From: Amaranthus tricolor
Taxonomy: Eukaryota; Streptophyta; Magnoliopsida; Caryophyllales; Amaranthaceae
Assembly: GCF_026212465.1 (NCBI RefSeq)
Contig: NC_080059.1
Span: forward strand, 23,525,768-23,589,767
DNA: 64,000 nucleotides
Reading direction: 5' to 3'
Shown here: piece after piece, positions 14,241 to 28,299 of the stretch
How the letters are laid out: each line of letters opens with the position of its first letter
Numbering within the stretch: position 1 is the first letter of the stretch
Translations under genes and position numbers: made by a program
Notes under the pieces: model-generated
Told to the model about the DNA's origin: nothing
The model's input: the letters and a program-made list of their open reading frames with translations, nothing else
Databases searched by the model: none

Positions 14241-17200
14241 GAATGAACGATGAAGAATGAACAAGGATAAATGATCAATGAAGAATGAACGATGAAGAAT
14301 GAATAAGGATCAATGATCAATGAAGAATGAACGATGAAGAATGAACAAGGAGTAATGGTCAATGACGAATGAACGATGAAGAATGAACAAGGATCAATGA
14401 TCAATGACGAATGAACGATGAAGAATGAACAAGGATCAATGATCAATGAAGAATGAAAGATGAAGAATGAACAAGGATTAATGGTCAATGACGAATGAAC
14501 GATGAAGAATAAACAAGGATCAATGATCAATCACGAATGAACGATGAAGAATGAACAAGGATCAATGATCAATGACGAATGAACGATGAAGAATGAACAA
14601 GGATCAATGATCAATGAAGAATGAACAAGGATCAATGATCAAAGAAGAATGAACGATGAAGAATGAACAAGGAGCAATGATCAATGAAGAATGAACGATG
14701 AAGAATGAACAAGGAGTAATGGTCAATGACGAATGAACGATGAAGAATGAACAAGGATCAATGATCAATGACGAATGAACGATGAAGAATGAACAAGGAT
14801 CAATGATCAATGAAGAATGAACAAGGATCAATGATCAATGACGAATGAACGATGAAGAATGAACAAGGATCAATGATCAATGAAGAATGAACAAGGATCA
14901 ATGGTCAATGACGAATGAACGATGAAGAATGAACAAGGATCAATGATCAATGACAAATGAACGATGAAGAATGAACAAGGATCAATGATCAATGACGAAT
15001 GAACGATGAAGAATGAACAAGGATCAATGATCAATGATCAATGAAGAATGAACAAGGATCAATGATCAAAGAAGAATGAACGATGAAGAATGAACAAGGA
15101 TCAATGATCAATGAAGAATGAACGATGAAGAATGAACAAGGAGTAATGGTCAATGACGAATGAACGATGAAGAATGAACAACGATCAATGATCAATGACG
15201 AATGAACGATGAAGAATGAACAAGGATCAATGATCAATGAAGAATGAACAAGGATCAATGATCAAAGAAGAATGAACGATGAAGAATGAACAAGGTTCAA
15301 TGATCAATGAAGAATGAACGATAAAGAATGAACAAGGATTAATGGTCAATGACGAATGAACGATGAAGAATGAACAAGGATCAATGATCAATGAAGAATG
15401 AACGATGAAGAATGAACAAGGATTAATGGTCAATGATGAATGAACGATGAAGAATGAACAAGGATCAATGATCAATTACGAATGAACGATGAAGAATGAA
15501 CAAGGATCAATGATCAATGACGAATGAACGATGAAGAATGAACAAGGATCAATGATCAATGAAGAATGAACAAGGATCAATGATCAAAGGAGAATGAACG
15601 ATGAAGAATGAACAAGGTTCAATGATCAATGAAGAATGAACGATGAAGAATGAACAAGGAACAATGATCAATGAAGAATGATCGATGAAGAATGAACAAG
15701 GATTAATGGTCAATGAAGAATGAACGATGAAGAATGAACAAGGATCAATGGTCAATGAAGAATGAACGATGAAGAATGAACAAGGATCAATGATCAATGA
15801 AGAATGAACAAGGATCAATGATCAAAGAAGAATGAACGATGAAGAATGAACAAGGATCAATGATCAATGAAGAATGAACGATGAAGAATGAACAAGGAGT
15901 AATTGTCAATGACGAATGAACGATGAAGAATGAACAAGGATCAATGATCAATGACGAATGAACGATGAAGAATGAACAAGGATCAATGATCAATGAAGAA
16001 TGAACAAGGATCAATGATCAATGACGTCTGAACGATGAAGAATGAACATGGAGTAATGGTCAATGACGAATGAACGATGAAGAATGAACAAGGATCAATG
16101 ATCAATGACGAATGAACGATGAAGAATGAACAAGGATAAATGATCAATGAAGAATGAAAGATGAAGAATGAACAAGGATTAATGGTCAATGACGAATGAA
16201 CGATGAAGAATAAACAAGGATCAATGATCAATCACGAATGAACGATGAAGAATGAACAAGGATCAATAATCAATGACGAATGAACGATGAAGAATGAACA
16301 AGGATCAATGATCAATGAAGAATGAACAAGGATCAATGATCAAAGAAGAATGAACGATGAAGAATGAACAAGGAGTAATGGTCAATGACGAATGAACGTT
16401 GAAGAATGAACAAGGATCAATGATCAAAGACGAATGAACGATGAACAATGAACAAGGATCAATGATCAATAAACAATGAACAAGGATCAATGATCAATGA
16501 CGAATGAACGATGAAGAATGAACAAGGATCAATGATCAATGACGAATGAACGATGAAGAATGAACAAGAATCAATGATCAATGAAGAATGAACAAGGATC
16601 AATGATCAAAGAAGAATGAACGATGAAGAATGAACAAGGTTCAATGATCAATGAAGAATGAACGATGAAGAATGAACAAGGATCAATGATCAATGACGAA
16701 TGAACGATGAAGAATGAACAAGGATCAATGATCAATGAAGAATGAACAAGGATCAATGATCAAAGAAGAATGAACGATGAAGAATGAACAAGGATCAATG
16801 ATCAATGAAGAATGAACGATGAAGAATGAACAAGGATTAATGGTCAATGACGAATGAACGATGAAGAATGAACAAGGATCAATGATCAATGACGAATGAA
16901 CGATGAAGAATGAACAAGGATCAATGATCAATGAAGAATGAACAAGGATCAATGATCAAAGAAGAATGAACGATGAAGAATGAACAAGGTTCAATGATCA
17001 ATGAAGAATGAACGATGAAGAATGAACAAGGAACAATGATCAATGAAGAATGATCGATGAAGAATGAACAAGGATTAATGGTCAATGAAGAATGAACGAT
17101 GAAGAATGAACAAGGATCAATGATCAATGAAGAATGAACAAGGATGAATGATCAAAGAAGAATGAACGATGAAGAATGAACAAGGATCAATGATCAATGA

Positions 17201-18907
17201 AGAATGAACGATGAAGAATGAACAAGGAGTAATTGTCAATGACGAATGAACGATGAAGAATGAACAAGGATCAATGATCAATGACGAATGAACGATGAAG
17301 AATGAACAAGGATCAATGATCAATGAAGAATGAACAAGGATCAATGATCAATGACGAATGAACGATGAAGAATGAACAAGGAGTAATGGTCAATGACGAA
17401 TGAACGATGAAGAATGAACAAGGATCAATGATCAATGACGAATGAACGATGAAGAATGAACAAGGATAAATGATCAATGAAGAATGAAAGATGAAGAATG
17501 AACAAGGATTAATGGTCAATGACGAATGAACGATGAAGAATAAACAAGGATCAATGATCAATCACGAATGAACGATGAAGAATGAACAAGGATCAATGAT
17601 CAATGACGAATGAACGATGAAGAATGAACAAGGATCAATGATCAATGAAGAATGAACAAGGATCAATGATCAAAGAAGAATGAACGATGAAGAATGAACA
17701 AGGAGTAATGGTCAATGACGAATGAACGATGAAGAATGAACAAGGATCAATGATCAAAGACGAATGAACGATGAACAATGAACAAGGATCAATGATCAAT
17801 AAACAATGAACAAGGATCAATGATGAATGACGAATGAACGATGAAGAATGAACAAGGATCAATGATCAATGAAGAATGAACAAGGATCAATGGTCAATGA
17901 CGAATGAACGATGAAGAATGAACAAGGATAAATGATCAATGAAGAATGAACGATGAAGAATGAATAAGGATCAATGATCAATGAAGAATGAACGATGAAG
18001 AATGAACAAGGAGTAATGGTCAATGACGAATGAACGATGAAGAATGAACAAGGATCAATGATCAATGACGAATGAACGATGAAGAATGAACAAGGATCAA
18101 TGATCAATGAAGAATGAAAGATGAAGAATGAACAAGGATTAATGGTCAATGACGAATGAACGATGAAGAATAAACAAGGATCAATGATCAATCACGAATG
18201 AACGATGAAGAATGAACAAGGATCAATGATCAATGACGAATGAACGATGAAGAATGAACAAGGATCAATGATCAATGAAGAATGAACAAGGATCAATGAT
18301 CAAAGAAGAATGAACGATGAAGAATGAACAAGGAGCAATGATCAATGAAGAATGAACAAGGAGTAATGGTCAATGACGAATGAACGATGAAGAATGAACA
18401 AGGATCAATGATCAATGACGAATGAACGATGAAGAATGAACAAGGATCAATGATCAATGAAGAATGAACAAGGATCAATGATCAATGACGAATGAACGAT
18501 GAAGAATGAACAAGGATCAATGATCAATGAAGAATGAACAAGGATCAATGGTCAATGACGAATGAACGATGAAGAATGAACAAGGATCAATGATCAATGA
18601 CAAATGAACGATGAAGAATGAACAAGGATCAATGATCAATGACGAATGAACGATGAAGAATGAACAAGGATCAATGATCAATGATCAATGAAGAATGAAC
18701 AAGGATCAATGATCAAAGAAGAATGAACGATGAAGAATGAACAAGGATCAATGATCAATGAAGAATGAACGATGAAGAATGAACAAGGAGTAATGGTCAA
18801 TGACGAATGAACGATGAAGAATGAACAACGATCAATGATCAATGACGAATGAACGATGAAGAATGAACAAGGATCAATGATCAATGAAGAATGAACAAGG
18901 ATCAATG
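13250..18907 (+). repeat. Segmental duplication, offset 3661 then 3647 bp (13250-15260 and 16911-18907)
   Basis: Rare variants such as CGATGAACAATGAACAAGG (about 14108 and 17769) and GATGAATGACG (about 14161 and 17822) recur at 3661 bp. Near 18355 the right copy lacks one 14-bp H1-H2 module that is present near 14694, after which the offset is 3647. The extra H5 heptamer at 15025 and its copy at 18672 fall in the second part. The segment between the two copies, about 15.5-16.9 kb, belongs to another duplication. Confidence 0.8.
15025..15045 (+). repeat. Extra H5 heptamer (49-bp unit); first of six
   Basis: CAATGAT occurs twice before the closing CAATGAA, so the unit has seven heptamers. The same extra heptamer is found at 18672-18692, 36018-36038, 39728-39748, 54407-54427 and 58810-58830. 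These form three pairs separated by 3647, 3710 and 4403 bp, matching the segmental duplications there. The simplest explanation is three independent slippage events, or fewer, followed by duplication. Confidence 0.93.
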
Positions 18908-20770
18908 ATCAAAGAAGAATGAACGATGAAGAATGAACAAGGATCAATGATCAATGAAGAATGAACGATGAAGAATGAACAAGGATCAATGATCAATGAA
19001 GAATGAACGATGAAGAATGAACAAGGAGTAATGGTCAATGACGAATGAACGATGAAGAATGAACAAGGATCAATGATCAATGACGAATGAACGATGAAGA
19101 ATGAACAAGGATCAATGATCAATGAAGAATGAACAAGGATCAATGATCAAAGAAGAATGAACGATGAAGAATGAACAAGGTTCAATGATCAATGAAGAAT
19201 GAACGATAAAGAATGAACAAGGATTAATGGTCAATGACGAATGAACGATGAAGAATGAACAAGGATCAATGATCAATGAAGAATGAACGATGAAGAATGA
19301 ACAAGGATTAATGGTCAATGATGAATGAACGATGAAGAATGAACAAGGAGTAATGGTCAATGACGAATGAACGATGAAGAATGAACAAGGATCAATGATC
19401 AATGACGAATGAACGATGAAGAATGAACAAGGATCAATGATCAATGAAGAATGAACAAGGATCAATGATCAAAGAAGAATGAACGATGAAGAATGAACAA
19501 GGTTCAATGATCAATGAAGAATGAACGATGAAGAATGAACAAGGAACAATGATCAATGAAGAATGATCGATGAAGAATGAACAAGGATTAATGGTCAATG
19601 AAGAATGAACGATGAAGAATGAACAAGGATCAATGGTCAATGAAGAATGAACGATGAAGAATGAACAAGGATCAATGATCAATGAAGAATGAACAAGGAT
19701 CAATGATCAAAGAAGAATGAACGATGAAGAATGAACAAGGATCAATGATCAATGAAGAATGAACGATGAAGAATGAACAAGGAGTAATTGTCAATGACGA
19801 ATGAACGATGAAGAATGAACAAGGATCAATGATCAATGACGAATGAACGATGAAGAATGAACAAGGATCAATGATCAATGAAGAATGAACAAGGATCAAT
19901 GATCAATGACGAATGAACGATGAAGAATGAACATGGAGTAATGGTCAATGACGAATGAACGATGAAGAATGAACAAGGATCAATGATCAATGACGAATGA
20001 ACGATGAAGAATGAACAAGGATAAATGATCAATGAAGAATGAAAGATGAAGAATGAACAAGGATTAATGGTCAATGACGAATGAACGATGAAGAATAAAC
20101 AAGGATCAATGATCAATCACGAATGAACGATGAAGAATGAACAAGGATCAATAATCAATGACGAATGAACGATGAAGAATGAACAAGGATCAATGATCAA
20201 TGAAGAATGAACAAGGATCAATGATCAAAGAAGAATGAACGATGAAGAATGAACAAGGAGTAATGGTCAATGACGAATGAACGTTGAAGAATGAACAAGG
20301 ATCAATGATCAAAGACGAATGAACGATGAACAATGAACAAGGATCAATGATCAATAAACAATGAACAAGGATCAATGATCAATGACGAATGAACGATGAA
20401 GAATGAACAAGGATCAATGATCAATGACGAATGAACGATGAAGAATGAACAAGAATCAATGATCAATGAAGAATGAACAAGGATCAATGATCAAAGAAGA
20501 ATGAACGATGAAGAATGAACAAGGTTCAATGATCAATGAAGAATGAACGATGAAGAATGAACAAGGATCAATGATCAATGACGAATGAACGATGAAGAAT
20601 GAACAAGGATCAATGATCAATGAAGAATGAACAAGGATCAATGATCAAAGAAGAATGAACGATGAAGAATGAACAAGGATCAATGATCAATGAAGAATGA
20701 ACGATGAAGAATGAACAAGGATTAATGGTCAATGACGAATGAACGATGAAGAATGAACAAGGATCAATGA
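15549..20770 (+). repeat. Segmental duplication, offset 3885 bp (15549-16885 and 19434-20770)
   Basis: The private change GAACGTTGAAG occurs at about 16397 and 20282, GATCAATAATC at about 16261 and 20146, and GAACAAGAATC at about 16562 and 20447, all 3885 bp apart. The match fades after about 16885, where the right copy has GATCAATGTAGAATG and the left copy does not. Confidence 0.82.
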
Positions 20771-23700
20771 TCAATGTAGAATGAACGATGAAGAATGAAC
20801 AAGGATTAATGGTCAATGACGAATGAACGATGAAGAATGAACAAGGATCAATGATCAATGACGAATGAACAAGGATCAATGATCAAAGAAGAATGAACGA
20901 TGAAGAATGAACAAGGAGTAATGGTCAATGACGAATGAATGATGAAGAATGAACAAGGATCAATGATCAAAGACGAATGAACGATGAAGAATGAACAAGG
21001 ATCAATGATCAATAAACAATGAACAAGGATCAATGATCAATGACGAATGAACGATGAAGAATGAACAAGGATCAATGATAAATGACGAATGAACGATGAA
21101 GAATGAACAAGGATCAATGATCAATGAAGAATGAACAAGGATCAATGATCAAAGAAGAATGAACGATGAAGAATGAACAAGGTTCAATGATCAATGAAGA
21201 ATCAACGATGAAGAATGAACAAGGATCAATGATCAATGACGAATGAACGATGAAGAATGAACAAGGATCAATGATCAATGAAGAATGAACAAGGATCAAT
21301 GATCAAAGAAGAATGAACGATGAAGAATGAACAAGGATCAATGATCAATGAAGAATGAACGATGAAGAATGAACAAGGAGTAATGGTCAATGACGAATGA
21401 ACGATGAAGAATAAACAAGGATCAATGATCAATCACGAATGAACGATGAAGAATGAACAAGGATCAATGATCAATGACGAATGAACGATGAAGAATGAAC
21501 AAGGATCAATGATCAATGAAGAATGAACAAGGATCAATGATCAAAGAAGAATGAACGATGAAGAATGAACAAGGATCAATGATCAATGAAGAATGAACGA
21601 TGAAGAATGAACAAGGAGTAATGGTCAATGACGAATGAACGATGAAGAATGAACAAGGATCAATGATCAATGACGAATGAACGATGAAGAATGAACAAGG
21701 ATCAATGATCAATGAAGAATGAACAAGGATCAATGATCAATGACGAATGAACGATGAAGAATGAACAAGGATCAATGATCGATGAAGAATGAACAAGGAT
21801 CAATGGTCAATGACGAATGAACGATGAAGAATGAACAAGGATCAATGATCAATGAAGAATGAACAAGGATCAATGATCAAAGAAGAATGAACGATGAAGA
21901 ATGAACAAGGATCAATGATCAATGAAGAATGAACGATGAAGAATGAACAAGGATCAATGATCAATGACAAATGAACGATGAAGAATGAACAAGGATCAAT
22001 GATCAATGACGAATGAACGATGAAGAATGAACAAGGATCAATGATCAATGAAGAATGAACAAGGATCAATGATCAAAGAAGAATGAACGATGAAGAATGA
22101 ACAAGGTTCAATGATCAATGAAGAATGAACGATGAAGAATGAACAAGGAACAATGATCAATGAAGAATGATCGATGAAGAATGAACAAGGATTAATGGTC
22201 AATGAAGAATGAACGATGAAGAATGAACAAGGATCAATGGTCAATGAAGAATGAACGATGAAGAATGAACAAGGATCAATGATCAATGAAGAATGAACAA
22301 GGATCAATGATCAAAGAAGAATGAACGATGAAGAATGAACAAGGATCAATGATCAATGAAGAATGAACGATGAAGAATGAACAAGGAGTAATTGTCAATG
22401 ACGAATGAACGATGAAGAATGAACAAGGATCAATGATCAATGACGAATGAACGATGAAGAATGAACAAGGATCAATGATCAATGAAGAATGAACAAGGAT
22501 CAATGATCAATGACGAATGAACGATGAAGAATGAACATGGAGTAATGGTCAATGACGAATGAACGATGAAGAATGAACAAGGATCAATGATCAATGACGA
22601 ATGAACGATGAAGAATGAACAAGGATAAATGATCAATGAAGAATGAAAGATGAAGAATGAACAAGGATTAATGGTCAATGACGAATGAACGATGAAGAAT
22701 AAACAAGGATCAATGATCAATCACGAATGAACGATGAAGAATGAACAAGGATCAATAATCAATGACGAATGAACGATGAAGAATGAACAAGGATCAATGA
22801 TCAATGAAGAATGAACAAGGATCAATGATCAAAGAAGAATGAACGATGAAGAATGAACAAGGAGTAATGGTCAATGACGAATGAACGTTGAAGAATGAAC
22901 AAGGATCAATGATCAAAGACGAATGAACGATGAACAATGAACAAGGATCAATGATCAATAAACAATGAACAAGGATCAATGATCAATGACGAATGAACGA
23001 TGAAGAATGAACAAGGATCAATGATCAATGACGAATGAACGATGAAGAATGAACAAGAATCAATGATCAATGAAGAATGAACAAGGATCAATGATCAAAG
23101 AAGAATGAACGATGAAGAATGAACAAGGTTCAATGATCAATGAAGAATGAACGATGAAGAATGAACAAGGATCAATGATCAATGACGAATGAACGATGAA
23201 GAATGAACAAGGATCAATGATCAATGAAGAATGAACAAGGATCAATGATCAAAGAAGAATGAACGATGAAGAATGAACAAGGATCAATGATCAATGAAGA
23301 ATGAACGATGAAGAATGAACAAGGATTAATGGTCAATGACGAATGAACGATGAAGAATGAACAAGGATCAATGATCAATGTAGAATGAACGATGAAGAAT
23401 GAACAAGGATTAATGGTCAATGACGAATGAACGATGAAGAATGAACAAGGATCAATGATCAATGACGAATGAACAAGGATCAATGATCAAAGAAGAATGA
23501 ACGATGAAGAATGAACAAGGAGTAATGGTCAATGACGAATGAATGATGAAGAATGAACAAGGATCAATGATCAAAGACGAATGAACGATGAAGAATGAAC
23601 AAGGATCAATGATCAATAAACAATGAACAAGGATCAATGATCAATGACGAATGAACGATGAAGAATGAACAAGGATCAATGATAAATGACGAATGAACGA

Positions 23701-24573
23701 TGAAGAATGAACAAGGATCAATGATCAATGAAGAATGAACAAGGATCAATGATCAAAGAAGAATGAACGATGAAGAATGAACAAGGTTCAATGATCAATG
23801 AAGAATGAACGATGAAGAATGAACAAGGATCAATGATCAATGACGAATGAACGATGAAGAATGAACAAGGATCAATGATCAATGAAGAATGAACAAGGAT
23901 CAATGATCAAAGAAGAATGAACGATGAAGAATGAACAAGGATCAATGATCAATGAAGAATGAACGATGAAGAATGAACAAGGAGTAATGGTCAATGACGA
24001 ATGAACGATGAAGAATAAACAAGGATCAATGATCAATCACGAATGAACGATGAAGAATGAACAAGGATCAATGATCAATGACGAATGAACGATGAAGAAT
24101 GAACAAGGATCAATGATCAATGAAGAATGAACAAGGATCAATGATCAAAGAAGAATGAACGATGAAGAATGAACAAGGATCAATGATCAATGAAGAATGA
24201 ACGATGAAGAATGAACAAGGAGTAATGGTCAATGACGAATGAACGATGAAGAATGAACAAGGATCAATGATCAATGACGAATGAACGATGAAGAATGAAC
24301 AAGGATCAATGATCAATGAAGAATGAACAAGGATCAATGATCAATGACGAATGAACGATGAAGAATGAACAAGGATCAATGATCGATGAAGAATGAACAA
24401 GGATCAATGGTCAATGACGAATGAACGATGAAGAATGAACAAGGATCAATGATCAATGAAGAATGAACAAGGATCAATGATCAAAGAAGAATGAACGATG
24501 AAGAATGAACAAGGATCAATGATCAATGAAGAATGAACGATGAAGAATGAACAAGGATCAATGATCAATGACA
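19366..24573 (+). repeat. Tandem segmental duplication, offset 2604 bp
   Basis: A segment of 2604 bp (exactly 62 units of 42 bp) at about 19366-21969 is followed directly by its copy at about 21970-24573. Variant order matches throughout, including GAACGTTGAAG, GAACAAGAATC, GAATGAATGATG and GATCGATGAAG near 21780 and 24384. One clear private difference is GAATCAACG near 21200 where the right copy has GAATGAACG (about 23804). The left edge is where GGAGTAATGG gives way to GGATCAATGA. Confidence 0.88.
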
Positions 24574-27230
24574 AATGAACGATGAAGAATGAACAAGGAT
24601 CAATGATCAATGACGAATGAACGATGAAGAATGAACAAGGATCAATGATCAATGAAGAATGAACAAGGATCAATGATCAAAGAAGAATGAACGATGAAGA
24701 ATGAACAAGGTTCAATGATCAATGAAGAATGAACGATAAAGAATGAACAAGGATTAATGGTCAATGACGAATGAACGATGAAGAATGAACAAGGATCAAT
24801 GATCAATGACGAATGAACGATGAAGAATGAACAAGGATCAATGATCAATGAAGAATGAACAAGGATCAATGATCAAAGAAGAATGAACGATGAAGAATGA
24901 ACAAGGATCAATGATCAATGAAGAATGAACGATGAAGAATGAACAAGGATCAATGATCAATGACAAATGAACGATGAAGAATGAACAAGGATCAATGATC
25001 AATGACGAATGAACGATGAAGAATGAACAAGGATCAATGATCAATGAAGAATGAACAAGGATCAATGATCAAAGAAGAATGAACGATGAAGAATGAACAA
25101 GGATCAATGATCAATGAAGAATGAACGATGAAGAATGAACAAGGAGTAATGGTCAATGACGAATGAACGATGAAGAATGAACAACGATCAATGATCAATG
25201 ACGAATGAACGATGAAGAATGAACAAGGATCAATGATCAATGAAGAATGAACAAGGATCAATGATCAAAGAAGAATGAACGATGAAGAATGAACAAGGTT
25301 CAATGATCAATGAAGAATGAACGATAAAGAATGAACAAGGATTAATGGTCAATGACGAATGAACGATGAAGAATGAACAAGGATCAATGATCAATGAAGA
25401 ATGAACCATGAAGAATGAACAAGGATTAATGGTCAATGATGAATGAACGATGAAGAATGAACAAGGATCAATTATCAATGAAGAATGAACAAGGATCAAT
25501 GATCAAAGAAGAATGAACGATGAAGAATGAACAAGGTTCAATGATCAATGAAGAATGAACGATGAAGAATGAACAAGGAACAATGATCAATGAAGAATGA
25601 TCGATGAAGAATGAACAAGGATTAATGGTCAATGAAGAATGAACGATGAAGAATGAACAAGGATCAATGGTCAATGAAGAATGAACGATGAAGAATGAAC
25701 AAGGATCAATGATCAATGAAGAATGAACAAGGATCAATGATCAAAGAAGAATGAACGATGAAGAATGAACAAGGATCAATGATCAATGAAGAATGAACGA
25801 TGAAGAATGAACAAGGAGTAATTGTCAATGACGAATGAACGATGAAGAATGAACAAGGATCAATGATCAATGACGAATGAACGATGAAGAATGAACAAGG
25901 ATCAATGATCAATGAAGAATGAACAAGGATCAATGATCAATGACGAATGAACGATGAAGAATGAACATGGAGTAATGGTCAATGACGAATGAACGATGAA
26001 GAATGAACAAGGATCAATGATCAATGACGAATGAACGATGAAGAATGAACAAGGATAAATGATCAATGAAGAATGAAAGATGAAGAATGAACAAGGATTA
26101 ATGGTCAATGACGAATGAACGATGAAGAATAAACAAGGATCAATGATCAATCACGAATGAACGATGAAGAATGAACAAGGATCAATAATCAATGACGAAT
26201 GAACGATGAAGAATGAACAAGGATCAATGATCAATGAAGAATGAACAAGGATAAATGATCAATGAAGAATGAACGATGAAGAATGAATAAGGATCAATGA
26301 TCAATGAAGAATGAACGATGAAGAATGAACAAGGAGTAATGGTCAATGACGAATGAACGATGAAGAATGAACAAGGATCAATGATCAATGACGAATGAAC
26401 GATGAAGAATGAACAAGGATCAATGATCAATGAAGAATGAACAAGGATCAATGATCAATGACGAATGAACGATGAAGAATGAACAAGGATCAATGATCAA
26501 TGAAGAATGAACAAGGATCAATGATCAAAGAAGAATGAACGATGAAGAATGAACAAGGTTCAATGATCAATGAAGAATGAACGATGATGAATGAACAAGG
26601 ATCAATGATCAATGATGAATGAACGATGAAGAATGAACAAGGATCAATGATCAATGAAGAATGAACAAGGATCAATGATCAATGACGAATGAACGATGAA
26701 GAATGAACAAGGATCAATGATCAATGAAGAATGAACAAGGATCAATGATCAAAGAAGAATGAACGATGAAGAATGAACAAGGATCAATGATCAATGAAGA
26801 ATGAACGATGAAGAATGAACAAGGATTAATGGTCAATGACGAATGAACGATGAAGAATGAACAAGGATCAATGATCAATGTAGAATGAACGATGAAGAAT
26901 GAACAAGGATTAATGGTCAATGACGAATGAACGATGAAGAATGAACAAGGATCAATGATCAATGACGAATGAACAAGGATCAATGATCAAAGAAGAATGA
27001 ACGATGAAGAATGAACAAGGAGTAATGGTCAATGACGAATGAATGATGAAGAATGAACAAGGATCAATGATCAAAGACGAATGAACGATGAAGAATGAAC
27101 AAGGATCAATGATCAATAAACAATGAACAAGGATCAATGATCAATGACGAATGAACGATGAAGAATGAACAAGGATCAATGATAAATGACGAATGAACGA
27201 TGAAGAATGAACAAGGATCAATGATCAATG
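22038..27230 (+). repeat. Mosaic re-use of the preceding block (offsets 3430 and 3500 bp)
   Basis: About 22038-22815 is repeated at 25468-26245 (offset 3430), including the GAACATGGAGTAATGG variant near 22535 and 25965. About 23214-23730 is repeated at 26714-27230 (offset 3500), including GATCAATGTAGAATG and GAATGAATGATG. The material between the two repeated parts has been replaced by other unit orders, so this is a rearranged copy, not a clean one. Boundaries are approximate. Confidence 0.7.
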
Positions 27231-27371
27231 AAGAATGAACAAGGAACAATGATCAATGAAGAATGATCGATGAAGAATGAACAAGGATTAATGGTCAATG
27301 AAGAATGAACGATGAAGAATGAACAAGGATCAATGATCAATGACGAATGAACGATGAAGAATGAACAAGGA

Positions 27372-28000
27372 TCAATGATCAATGAAGAATGAACAAGGAT
27401 CAATGATCAAAGAAGAATGAACGATGAAGAATGAACAAGGATCAATGATCAATGAAGAATGAACGATGAAGAATGAACAAGGAGTAATGGTCAATGACGA
27501 ATGAACGATGAAGAATGAACAAGGATCAATGATCAATGACGAATGAACGATGAAGAATGAACAAGGATCAATGATCAATGAAGAATGAACAAGGATCAAT
27601 GATCAATGACGAATGAACGATGAAGAATGAACAAGGATCAATGATCAATGAAGAATGAAGAATGAACAAGGATCAATGGTCAATGACGAATGAACGATGA
27701 AGAATGAACAAGGATCAATGATCAATGACAAATGAACGATGAAGAATGAACAAGGATCAATGATCAATGACGAATGAACGATGAAGAATGAACAAGGGTC
27801 AATGTTCAATGAAGAATGAACAAGGATCAATGATCAAAGAAGAATGAACGATGAAGAATGAACAAGGAGTAATGGTCAATGACGAATGAACGATGAAGAA
27901 TGAACAAGGATCAATGATCAATGACGAATGAACGATGAAGAATGAACAAGGATCAATGATCAATGAAGAATGAACAAGGATCAATGATCAATGACGAATG
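27372..28000 (+). repeat. Block shared with 5595-6223 at a distance of 21,777 bp
   Basis: The order of variants here, including the 35-bp unit at 27653 and the GACAAATG and CAAGGGTCAATG variants, matches that around 5595-6223, with the 35-bp unit at 5876. A related but shorter match is at 1521-1860. The offset 21,777 is a multiple of 7 but not of 14. It shows that similar blocks can be separated by many kilobases of other variants. Confidence 0.7.
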
Positions 28001-28299
28001 AACGATGAAGAATGAACAAGGATCAATGATCAATGAAGAATGAACAAGGATCAATGGTCAATGACTAATGAACGATGTAGAATGAACAAGGATAAATGAT
28101 CAATGAAGAATGAACGATGAAGAATGAATAAGGATCAATGATCAATGAAGAATGAACGATGAAGAATGAACAAGGAGTAATGGTCAATGACGAATGAACG
28201 ATGAAGAATGAACAAGGATCAATGATCAATGACGAATGAACGATGAAGAATGAACAAGGATCAATGATCAATGAAGAATGAACAAGGATCAATGATCAA

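Larger units (their letters stand above)
7702..18191 (+). repeat. About 333-bp higher-order block characteristic of the left part
   Basis: Nearly identical copies lie at 7702-8034, 9592-9924, 11916-12248, 14198-14530 and 17859-18191. Relatives without the GAATAAGG unit are at 2473-2805 and 28485-28901. Each combines GATAAATG, GAATAAGG, GAATGAAAGATGAAG, GAATAAACAAGG and a final CAATCACG. The spacings equal those of the larger duplications, so the block was carried along with them. Confidence 0.78.
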
